From NCBI RefSeq assembly GCF_018371055.1, contig NZ_JAGYZD010000109.1, positions 1-5,588 of the forward strand: a DNA stretch of 5,588 bases. Reading direction: 5' to 3'. Of the stretch, positions 1-5,588 are shown piece by piece; position 1 is the stretch's first letter; the number at the start of each line of letters is the position of its first letter. Made by a program: the position numbers and the translations under genes. Source of the stretch: Finegoldia magna. Lineage in GTDB: Bacteria > Bacillota > Clostridia > Tissierellales > Peptoniphilaceae. Below the pieces are notes generated by a model. It had not been told where the DNA came from. It saw only the letters and a list, made by a program, of their open reading frames with translations, and did no database searches.

Positions 1-390
1 AGTAGTGATATTAAAAACTACACTGATTATTTAGTAGATAAGGCTGGGGGAGCAGTTCTCAAGTGGTTAATCGAGGGTGCTAAAAAGGCTATTGATGAAG
101 ATTTTAAATTCAGCCTACCTAAAAAAGTGGCTGATGCTATCAATGAATATAAGGAATCAAATAACTGGTTTAAGCATTTCTTAAATGAGTGTTGTGAGAT
201 TGATTCATCCTATGAAGAAAAATCTGGAGAAGTCTATCAAGAATATAGAGCCTATTGTCTAAGAATTGGTGACTATGTAAGGTCAACAACTGATTTTTAT
301 TCAGCTCTTTCATCCAATGGATTTATGAGAGTAAAACTTCGAGATGGAATTAAGATCCAAGGGCTAAAATTAAAAAGCGACTTTGTGTAA
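1..390 (+). CDS. Phage primase-helicase (P4/D5 type), C-terminal end, partial
   Basis: The frame is open from base 1, so this is the 3' end of a longer gene; 129 residues are visible before the TAA at 388-390. The GTG at 127 is an internal codon, not the start. The opening residues (GGAVLKWLIEGA, then a PKKVADAINEY stretch) match the C-terminal part of P4-family phage/plasmid primases, just after the SF3 helicase core. The following EYRAYCLRIG...FYSALSSNGF segment resembles the winged-helix tail of the Pox_D5/primase C-terminal region. In the family the full protein makes primers and unwinds the phage origin. The Walker motifs and primase active site would lie upstream of the window and cannot be checked. 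It heads the replication module formed with the VRR-NUC and SNF2 genes. The family call rests on recalled sequence patterns; the broad assignment is fairly secure, the exact subfamily is not. Confidence 0.8.
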   Translation, partial: SSDIKNYTDYLVDKAGGAVLKWLIEGAKKAIDEDFKFSLPKKVADAINEYKESNNWFKHFLNECCEIDSSYEEKSGEVYQEYRAYCLRIGDYVRSTTDFYSALSSNGFMRVKLRDGIKIQGLKLKSDFV

Positions 391-398
391 ATTTAGCT

Positions 399-505
399 AT
401 TGTGCAAGTCTCGAAGGTCATATATATAACTTTTATATAGTACTAAAATTAAAATTAGTATATATATAAAGGTTATAGAAGAGACCTTCGAGACCTTCAC
501 ACAAT
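399..505. repeat. Concentric imperfect palindrome; candidate phage origin or operator
   Basis: Almost the whole gap between the primase and nuclease genes is one inverted repeat. The outer arms ATTGTG (399-404) and CACAAT (500-505) enclose a perfect 12-bp inverted repeat, GTCTCGAAGGTC (408-419) with GACCTTCGAGAC (483-494). Inside lies a second, AT-rich inverted repeat (425-446 with 455-477) around an 8-nt centre. The right arm carries the 9-mer GAGACCTTC twice in tandem (481-489, 490-498); the left arm carries a degenerate double copy. Concentric arms with iterated short motifs in a replication module suggest protein binding, such as a replication origin recognised by the primase-helicase or an operator. 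A large bidirectional transcript hairpin is also possible. Structure is seen; function is inferred. Confidence 0.6.
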
Positions 506-527
506 CAAGAGAAAGGTTGAAATATCA

Positions 528-809
528 ATGCTAGAAAACGAAATAGAAAAAGCCTTAGTAGATAAGGTGAAACTCCATGGAGGTCTTTGTCTTAAATTTA
601 CATCTCCTTCTATGACTGGAATACCAGATAGGATAATACTTCTACCTAAAGGTAAGATAGGATTTGTGGAAACAAAAAGACCTAGAGGAGAAGTAAGACC
701 AATTCAGAAAAAAAGAATAAGGCAATTTAAAAACTTAGGATTTAAGGTTTATGTTCTTGATTCCAAAGAAAACATTGACGAAATAATAAAGAGAATTGGA
801 GGTGACTAA
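528..809 (+). CDS. VRR-NUC domain nuclease
   Basis: A 93-residue stand-alone VRR-NUC protein, the usual size for the phage version of this PD-(D/E)XK-type nuclease domain. Visible motifs are N-terminal acidic residues E3/E5/E7, G31-I32-P33-D34-R35 holding the metal-binding aspartate, then V47-E48-T49-K50 holding the catalytic E-x-K, and Q60 in the following helix. Members of the family (FAN1 is a larger relative) cleave structured or junction DNA using divalent metal. The ATG start has an AGAAAGG ribosome-binding site about 11 nt upstream, just past the palindrome. Its TAA is followed at once by the start of the SNF2 ATPase gene, so the two are probably co-translated and may act together on replication or recombination intermediates. 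The domain call is firm; the substrate is unknown. Confidence 0.93.
   Translation: MLENEIEKALVDKVKLHGGLCLKFTSPSMTGIPDRIILLPKGKIGFVETKRPRGEVRPIQKKRIRQFKNLGFKVYVLDSKENIDEIIKRIGGD
798..804 (+). promoter_or_regulatory. Ribosome-binding site deciding the TTG start of the SNF2 gene
   Basis: GGAGGTG lies inside the last codons of the nuclease gene, 5 nt before a TTG at 810-812 that directly follows the upstream TAA. No better start exists nearby, so the TTG start and translational coupling are well supported. Confidence 0.8.
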
Positions 810-2153
<1,344 letters not shown>

Positions 2154-2172
2154 GTAGAGGTTCTATAGGGAA

Positions 2173-2198
2173 CTTACCTCAAAACTTATGGAGGTAAG
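2173..2198 (+). promoter_or_regulatory. Hairpin covering the ribosome-binding site of the DUF1492-like gene
   Basis: CTTACCTC (2173-2180) and GAGGTAAG (2191-2198) form a perfect 8-bp stem with a 10-nt loop. The 3' arm contains most of the GGAGGT Shine-Dalgarno (2190-2195), 5 nt from the ATG at 2201. In RNA the stem would hide the ribosome-binding site. It could also be a DNA operator for a dimeric repressor. The pairing is seen; the regulation is inferred. Confidence 0.5.
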
Positions 2199-2200
2199 AA

Positions 2201-2602
2201 ATGAATACAAAAGAATATTTAAAACAAGCTTTTTATTTAGACAAGAGAATTAATAGTAAGCTGGAGCAAGTTGAAAGTTTAAATGCTCTGGCTACAAAAG
2301 CTACATCGACCTTATCAGATATGCCTAAGAGTCCTAGTAGAGGAACATCTAAACTTGAAGATACTATTGTTAAAATCATAGATCTTCAAGAAGAAATCAA
2401 TAGGGATATAGATAGATTGGTAGATTTAAAAAAAGAGATTGTAAGAACAATAAAAAAGATTGAAGACAAAGAACTTCAAGTCGTTTTAGAAAAAAGATAC
2501 CTCTGTTTTGAATCTTGGGAAAAGATAGCGGTTGAGATGAATTACTCAATTCAGCATATCTTTAGACTTCATAGTAAGGCTTTGAAAAATATAGAGGTAT
2601 AA
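2201..2602 (+). CDS. DUF1492-family phage regulator (sigma-region-4-like HTH)
   Basis: A 133-residue protein with a helical, probably coiled-coil N-terminal half (about 1-35 and 50-95, rich in K, E, L and I) and a C-terminal helix-turn-helix. The ELQVVLEKRY (91-100) and WEKIAVEMNYS (106-116) segments followed by HIFRLHSKALKNI resemble sigma-70 region 4: a recognition helix followed by a basic tail. This pattern fits the DUF1492 proteins found at the boundary between replication and packaging modules in Bacillota phages, the place where RinA/ArpU-type late activators sit. The likely role is activating late (HNH-terminase) transcription. The ATG is fixed by GGAGGT 5 nt upstream, which lies inside a hairpin. 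It ends 7 nt before a terminator hairpin. The HTH is convincing; late activation is inferred from position. Confidence 0.82.
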   Translation: MNTKEYLKQAFYLDKRINSKLEQVESLNALATKATSTLSDMPKSPSRGTSKLEDTIVKIIDLQEEINRDIDRLVDLKKEIVRTIKKIEDKELQVVLEKRYLCFESWEKIAVEMNYSIQHIFRLHSKALKNIEV

Positions 2603-2634
2603 AAAAATCGGGTGACGCATAAATGCATCACCCG
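2601..2634 (-). terminator. Rho-independent terminator of the Abi gene, possibly bidirectional
   Basis: CGGGTGA (2609-2615) pairs with TCACCCG (2628-2634), and GCAT/ATGC extends the stem past one mismatch. Read on the minus strand the hairpin is followed by a run of seven T (opposite 2601-2607), a classic intrinsic terminator 42 nt after the abi stop. On the plus strand the following bases are only weakly U-rich, so it would stop the DUF1492-like transcript less efficiently. Confidence 0.85.
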
Positions 2635-2675
2635 CAAAACTTTCGTTTTCAATTCGTACTAATATTATAATGGTA

Positions 2676-3569
2676 TTATTGAAGAATGTCAACAACCTCT
2701 TTGCAAAAATCATACATTTGGTTTAATGCTGGGGACGATCTATAAAGATAAGCATCCCTAATCATTCTTCCATCGAAGAGTTCCTTAATACTTTTTAGGT
2801 AATAAGTTTTTAAATCTTCACTTTTAATAACTATATTTACTGCAATTAATAAAGAAATAAAATCCTGAACAGAATTATTTTTTAGTCTATCTTGGATTGT
2901 TCGTCTTCGGGTATTATGTAAAAGAGAATCTAATATATCAACTAATTCATTTTTATAATAACCACTTTTATTAACTAAATCATGGATTACACAATTATTG
3001 TGGGCTGAAGCATTTCTTATGTTCCTAACGTTATATAGTAAATCAGAACTAAATTCACCGCAAGAGTATTCTTTGCAATAGTACTTATAGAAATTAACAA
3101 ATTCGCCAAAAGGAATTACCTCTAGGTAAACCCATATAGGATAATCGGGATGGGTATATTTCGCTAAAAGATTTTTTACATAAGGAGTCTCTCTTCGAAA
3201 TTCTATCTCGTCTAGCATCTTTGGATAAATAGAAAGATAATTTTTTACAATATCAAATTCGTCTATTCCCCTCTCTTGGATATCTTTTAAAAGATTAACC
3301 TTTAAAGAATGTTCTACACTAAGACTAGCGTTAAGAATCCATTGTTTTAGGTACATATCAATGGTGGATAGATCTTTCAAAGCCATAAAATCTAAACCTA
3401 CATATTGATTATTATGTTTTGAAAAATTTGTTTTATATGCAGTTAGCTTAACATAATAATTGTGTTGATTTAAAAACTTTATAGCGTGTTCCTCATCGCA
3501 TAAATTAAATGTAATTCCTTTATCTTTTAATTTTTCAACTAATTGTTCAGTCTCAAGAATGCTTAACAC
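2676..3569 (-). CDS. Abi_2 (AbiD/AbiF-like) abortive infection protein, HEPN type
   Basis: A 297-residue protein encoded against all its neighbours. It shows the hallmarks of the Abi_2 family: N-terminal HNYYVKLTAYK (36-46) in place of the common YF..L..Y block, a helix with E86 and nearby basic residues, PIWVYLEVIPFGEFVNFY (143-160), and N183-I184-R185-N186-A187-S188-A189-H190-N191. The last contains R-x4-H, the HEPN ribonuclease signature (RX4-6H). Family members cause abortive infection; if active it would cleave RNA on phage attack and halt the host cell. It starts at GTG (complement of 3567-3569), preceded by AGGAAGAG on the minus strand; no ATG lies near. It has its own promoter and terminator, so it can be expressed in the lysogen independently of the phage lytic genes. 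Family assignment is strong; ribonuclease activity is inferred from the motif. Confidence 0.9.
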   Translation of the reverse strand: MLSILETEQLVEKLKDKGITFNLCDEEHAIKFLNQHNYYVKLTAYKTNFSKHNNQYVGLDFMALKDLSTIDMYLKQWILNASLSVEHSLKVNLLKDIQERGIDEFDIVKNYLSIYPKMLDEIEFRRETPYVKNLLAKYTHPDYPIWVYLEVIPFGEFVNFYKYYCKEYSCGEFSSDLLYNVRNIRNASAHNNCVIHDLVNKSGYYKNELVDILDSLLHNTRRRTIQDRLKNNSVQDFISLLIAVNIVIKSEDLKTYYLKSIKELFDGRMIRDAYLYRSSPALNQMYDFCKEVVDILQ

Positions 3570-3596
3570 CTCTCTTCCTAAAATTTGTTTAATATA

Positions 3597-3605
3597 ATTA
3601 TATCA
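3597..3605 (-). promoter_or_regulatory. Extended -10 promoter for the Abi gene
   Basis: The minus strand reads TGATATAAT here, a perfect extended -10 (TGnTATAAT). Transcription would begin near 3590, giving a leader of roughly 20 nt before the GTG at 3569. No good -35 box is seen at 17 nt; that place is taken by the tandem repeats at 3611-3650, consistent with an extended -10 promoter or one helped or blocked by a bound regulator. Confidence 0.6.
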
Positions 3606-3610
3606 TAAAC

Positions 3611-3650
3611 ATGAGAGTAAAGTTGATAGAATGAGAGTAAGCAGTTGTAG
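3611..3650. repeat. Two tandem copies of a ~20-bp repeat upstream of the Abi gene
   Basis: ATGAGAGTAA occurs at 3611-3620 and again at 3631-3640, each followed by an AGTTG-(A/T)-TAG-like tail, so two units of about 20 bp sit head to tail. The period is about two helical turns, placing both copies on one face of DNA. They lie just upstream of the abi -10, where an operator would be. On the plus strand the spacer holds TTGATA (3623-3628), a possible -35 for rightward transcription. Confidence 0.55.
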
Positions 3651-3680
3651 TATTATTAAAATAGCAAAAGAATAATTAAA

Positions 3681-3711
3681 AGAGTCTTGGAGATTTAATC
3701 TTCAGGGCTTT
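3681..3711 (+). terminator. Long G·U-containing hairpin before the HNH gene; likely rightward terminator or attenuator
   Basis: Bases 3681-3694 pair without interruption with 3698-3711 around a three-base loop (3695-3697), giving 14 pairs of which four are G·U. The wobbles pair only in plus-strand RNA; in minus-strand RNA they would be A·C mismatches, so the structure points to a rightward transcript. It runs into TTTCTTT (3709-3715), a weak U-tract. It may be the original terminator between the regulator gene and the late operon, now separated from that gene by the inserted abi gene. A small structured RNA is the alternative. Confidence 0.5.
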
Positions 3712-3728
3712 CTTTATGGAGTGATAAA

Positions 3729-4085
3729 ATGCCAAGTAAACCTAAGAGACCATGTTCACATCCAGGTTGTCCTGAATTAGTTGATGGACGATTCTGTAAG
3801 AAACATGAGAAAGAATACAACAAAAACTATGAAAAATATAAACGAGATCCTAAAACTCATAAGCGTTATGGAAAAGCATGGAGACTTATAAGGAAAAGAT
3901 ATGTAGCAGAGCATCCACTTTGTGAGATGTGTTTAAAAGAGAATAGAATGACAAAGGTAGAGGAAGTACATCACATACTTCCTCTTTCTCGTGGTGGAAC
4001 TAATGACGAAGACAATCTTATGAGTCTTTGTAAATCTTGTCACTCAAAGATTCATGCAAAGAGTGGAGATAGGTTTGGAGGATAG
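3729..4085 (+). CDS. HNH endonuclease, packaging-associated
   Basis: A 118-residue HNH nuclease. The N-terminus has a possible extra zinc site, C9-x4-C14-x8-C23-x2-H26. The core shows C65-x2-C68, the catalytic H81-H82 in VHHILPLSRGG, N96 in DEDNLMSL, then C101-x2-C104 and H109, the full ββα-metal fold with its structural zinc knuckle. Small HNH proteins coded just before the small terminase are a known part of cos-type packaging machines: they cooperate with terminase in specific cutting of concatemers at cos. Position and the GC-rich stretch following (4086-4180) fit this. The ATG is fixed by GGAGTG 5 nt upstream. Expression is probably late and depends on a promoter or read-through upstream of 3729. 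A free-standing homing-type HNH is less likely given the conserved placement. Confidence 0.93.
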   Translation: MPSKPKRPCSHPGCPELVDGRFCKKHEKEYNKNYEKYKRDPKTHKRYGKAWRLIRKRYVAEHPLCEMCLKENRMTKVEEVHHILPLSRGGTNDEDNLMSLCKSCHSKIHAKSGDRFGG

Positions 4086-4180
4086 TTTTCCGAGGGGAGG
4101 GGGAGTCTTAATCTCTACGACTGAACCCCATACCAACGGTGCCGCCCTTTCACGCACAAAAAGGCGGGTTCAAACGCCCT
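4086..4180. other. GC-rich non-coding stretch; candidate cos (packaging) region
   Basis: No gene is seen between the HNH stop and the small-terminase ribosome-binding site. The DNA is markedly richer in G and C than the rest of the window: a purine run with G4 and G5 blocks (4092-4105), then a C-rich half. CCGCC (4142-4146) and GGCGG (4163-4167) are inverted, extended by TTT/AAA past one bulged C to a hairpin around a CACGCA core; GGCG/CGCC (4163-4166, 4175-4178) offers an alternative stem. In HNH-type cos phages the cohesive-end site lies in this gap between HNH and the small terminase. The exact nick positions cannot be read from sequence alone. Confidence 0.5.
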
Positions 4181-4191
4181 ATTAAAAACAT

Positions 4192-4206
4192 GGAGGTGAT
4201 AGTATC
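4192..4206 (+). promoter_or_regulatory. Ribosome-binding site and apparent ATC start of the small terminase
   Basis: GGAGG (4192-4196) stands 7 nt before ATC (4204-4206), where the family-typical N-terminus begins. The in-frame stop TAA at 4183-4185 rules out an earlier start, and no in-frame ATG, GTG or TTG lies between that stop and 4309. The overlapping ATG at 4190 is in another frame and reaches a stop after 17 codons. Confidence 0.65.
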
Positions 4207-4776
4207 GCTAAAGACGGAACATATAGAGGTGGAAGAAGAGTAAAAGCAGGGGGTAAACCACAGTCTGCTGCTGAAAAAATAGAAAAAGGTAAAAAAGTAG
4301 AAATACTAATGAATGATATTTCAACATTCACTCCAGAAGAAATAGATGCAGTTGACTTACCAGACGGAGCAGTTCTTGATGGAACAGATATGCCTACACC
4401 AAGTGATTATCTATCAGCAAAGCAAAAGAATGGAATACCACTAGGTGCAGATGAAATATATAAAGAGACATGGGGATGGTTAAAACAGAGAAACTGTGAA
4501 AACTTAGTAAATCCAAGATTATTAGAATCCTATTCTCAGGCTTTTGCAAGATACATTCAATGTGAAGAGGCAATAAGTCAATTTGGACTTTTAGGAAAGC
4601 ATCCTACAACTGGTGGGGTTATTGCATCACCATTTGTACAGATGTCTAGTCAGTTTCAAAAAACAGCCAACCTTTTATGGTACGAGATTTATGACATAGT
4701 AAAAGAAAACTGCACTGAAGTTTATGAAGACTACGGAGAAGATATGATGGAAAAATTACTAAGGCAAAGGAGGTAA
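4204..4776 (+). CDS. P27-family phage terminase small subunit
   Basis: Read from ATC at 4204 the protein has 190 residues and begins (I/M)AKDGTYRGGRRVKAGGKP, the basic N-terminus usual for this P27-type subgroup. It continues with PSDYLSAKQKNGIPLGADEIY, LVNPRLLESYSQAFARYIQCEEAI, GLLGKHPTTGG and FQKTANLLWYEIYDIV, the helical core of the family. Small terminases bind the packaging site as an oligomer and load the large subunit. The first canonical start is ATG 4309 (residue 36); it lacks a Shine-Dalgarno and would drop the basic N-terminal segment, so 4204 is preferred. The non-standard start may lower expression, be a recent mutation from ATG, or be a sequencing error. HNH and the candidate cos lie upstream. 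Its last codons contain the ribosome-binding site for what follows. Confidence 0.88.
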   Translation: MAKDGTYRGGRRVKAGGKPQSAAEKIEKGKKVEILMNDISTFTPEEIDAVDLPDGAVLDGTDMPTPSDYLSAKQKNGIPLGADEIYKETWGWLKQRNCENLVNPRLLESYSQAFARYIQCEEAISQFGLLGKHPTTGGVIASPFVQMSSQFQKTANLLWYEIYDIVKENCTEVYEDYGEDMMEKLLRQRR

Positions 4777-4784
4777 TAAATTTG
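4766..4784 (+). promoter_or_regulatory. Perfect Shine-Dalgarno and TTG upstream of the MetK homologue
   Basis: AAAGGAGGT (4766-4774) overlaps the end of the small-terminase gene. GGAGG is 8 nt from TTG at 4782-4784. That TTG is in frame with, and open through to, the MetK ATG at 4881. A start here would add 33 residues (LYPSDETRRN...) to the protein, or give an unstable leader coupled to re-initiation at 4881. Confidence 0.45.
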
Positions 4785-4880
4785 TACCCTTCCGATGAAA
4801 CAAGACGAAATCATAGATTTCTTTGTTTCTATCGTTGGGCACGAGTACATTTTCATTATTTAAAGAAAGAGAGGAAGAAA

Positions 4881-5588
4881 ATGTTTGAAAAAGTAAATCC
4901 AAAGCATCCAGATAAAATAGCAGATTGTATTGCTGGTGCAATTGTAGATTTAGCATATAAAGAAAAAGATAATCCTAAAATAGCAGTTGAAGTATTGCTA
5001 GGGCATGGAAATTGCCATGTAATTATTGAAACAGATTGTAATCTAAATAAAAAAGAAATTGTAACAGCAATTAAGAGGATAGCTGGAGAGGTCATAACAG
5101 ATATTAAAATCGTAGAACAGGATATCCACCTATCAAATAATCAAAAAGAAAAGATAAGATGTGGTGACAATGGAATTTTTAAGGGAGTGCCAACATCAGA
5201 TGAAGAAAAGAAACTATCTTTAATTGCTCGTGAAATTTATTCTAATTATCCTTACGATGGTAAATACATTCTTGATGGGGATAAACTCATCATCTGCCAG
5301 TCAAATGTATCTACAGAAATTTTAAAATCAATTTATCCAAGAGCAATAGTAAATCCATTGGGAGATTGGACTGGAGGATTTAATGTTGATACTGGAGCGG
5401 CTAATAGAAAACTCGGTTCTGATATGGGAAGAGCAGTAACTGGTGGAGGTCTGCATGGTAAAGACCTATCCAAGGCTGATGTATCAGTCAATATTTATGC
5501 CCACCTAAAGGCACAAGAGGAAAATAGAGAGATTGAATTATCCTGTGCAATCGGAGATGAAACTGTTGATGGTAGACCATATTCAGAA
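4881..5588 (+). CDS. Phage-type S-adenosylmethionine synthetase (MetK) homologue, 3' end beyond window
   Basis: 236 residues are visible and the frame is still open at the window end. The protein opens N6-P7-K8-H9-P10-D11-K12-I13-A14-D15, the ATP-binding HPDK motif of methionine adenosyltransferase. It then shows VEVLLGHG (about 37-44), G95-D96-N97-G98 in place of GDQG, and N175-R176-K177 through TGGGLHGKD (187-195) to K198 and D200, matching the RK and GGGAFSGKD-x2-K-x-D active-site block of cellular MetK. The distance from HPDK to GKD is about 65 residues shorter than in E. coli MetK, so this is a compact, divergent form. If active it makes SAM from ATP and methionine, perhaps for phage DNA methyltransferases encoded further right. 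ATG 4881 has AGAGGAAG just upstream; TTG 4782 is an alternative start. Confidence 0.85.
   Translation, partial: MFEKVNPKHPDKIADCIAGAIVDLAYKEKDNPKIAVEVLLGHGNCHVIIETDCNLNKKEIVTAIKRIAGEVITDIKIVEQDIHLSNNQKEKIRCGDNGIFKGVPTSDEEKKLSLIAREIYSNYPYDGKYILDGDKLIICQSNVSTEILKSIYPRAIVNPLGDWTGGFNVDTGAANRKLGSDMGRAVTGGGLHGKDLSKADVSVNIYAHLKAQEENREIELSCAIGDETVDGRPYSE

Noticed and set aside
2646..2671. Rightward promoter with TATAAT at 2666-2671
   Set aside because: No acceptable -35 at the right spacing, and it would only transcribe antisense to the abi gene; TATAAT is expected by chance in AT-rich DNA.
3611..3650. Type III toxin-antitoxin RNA repeats (ToxI-like)
   Set aside because: Only two short units, upstream of the likely abi transcription start, and the protein is Abi_2, not ToxN/AbiQ-like.
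4190..4243. Short ORF from ATG 4190 over the small-terminase ribosome-binding site
   Set aside because: Only 17 codons, its ATG overlaps the Shine-Dalgarno itself, and the terminase N-terminus is in a different frame.
4795..4863. 22-codon ORF (MKQDEIIDFF...) between terminase and MetK genes
   Set aside because: The upstream GGAGG is about 21 nt away, too far, and the TTG at 4782 is much better placed; no supporting conservation can be seen here.
4759..5095. Two overlapping minus-strand open frames opposite the MetK homologue
   Set aside because: The plus strand carries clear MetK motifs; these are antisense shadows with low-complexity, hydrophobic-looking products.
4881..5588. MetK homologue as a decayed pseudogene
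   Set aside because: The frame is uninterrupted over 236 codons and the key catalytic residues are kept, so shortening looks like a property of the family, not decay.

Overview
The window is a stretch of a tailed-phage genome, most likely a prophage, in a low-GC Bacillota host of the Clostridia/Tissierellia type. The evidence is strongly AT-rich DNA, AGA/AGG arginine codons, strong GGAGG ribosome-binding sites with some TTG/GTG starts, and a gene order (primase, VRR-NUC nuclease, SNF2 helicase, DUF1492-like regulator, HNH, P27 small terminase, MetK-like protein) known from siphophage-type prophages of these bacteria. The species cannot be named from the sequence alone.

Layout. Positions 1-390 hold the end of a P4/D5-type primase-helicase gene. 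A concentric palindrome (399-505) follows, a candidate replication origin or operator. Positions 528-2153 hold a back-to-back pair, a VRR-NUC nuclease and an SNF2-type ATPase, which completes the replication/recombination module. After a hairpin that covers a ribosome-binding site comes a DUF1492-like protein with a sigma-region-4-like HTH (2201-2602), probably the switch to late transcription. A terminator then separates this from an opposing gene (3569-2676) for an Abi_2 (AbiD/AbiF) abortive-infection protein with an RX4H HEPN motif. That gene has its own extended -10 promoter and looks like an accessory defence gene inserted between the early and late modules.

Rightward packaging genes resume with an HNH endonuclease (3729-4085), a GC-rich non-coding stretch that is a candidate cos site (4086-4180), the P27-family small terminase (4204-4776) and a gene for a compact S-adenosylmethionine synthetase homologue that runs off the window end (4881-5588).

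How it works together. Primase, nuclease and SNF2 ATPase would replicate and process phage DNA. The DUF1492-like regulator would then switch on the late operon. HNH and terminase would cut at cos and start packaging. The MetK homologue could supply SAM for phage DNA methylation. The Abi_2 protein probably protects the lysogen against other phages.

The points most worth a second look are the small terminase, whose family-typical N-terminus starts at an ATC codon with no canonical start nearby; the shortened phage MetK and the TTG start upstream of it; the palindrome at 399-505; the sequestered ribosome-binding site before the DUF1492-like gene; and the tandem repeats in front of the Abi gene.
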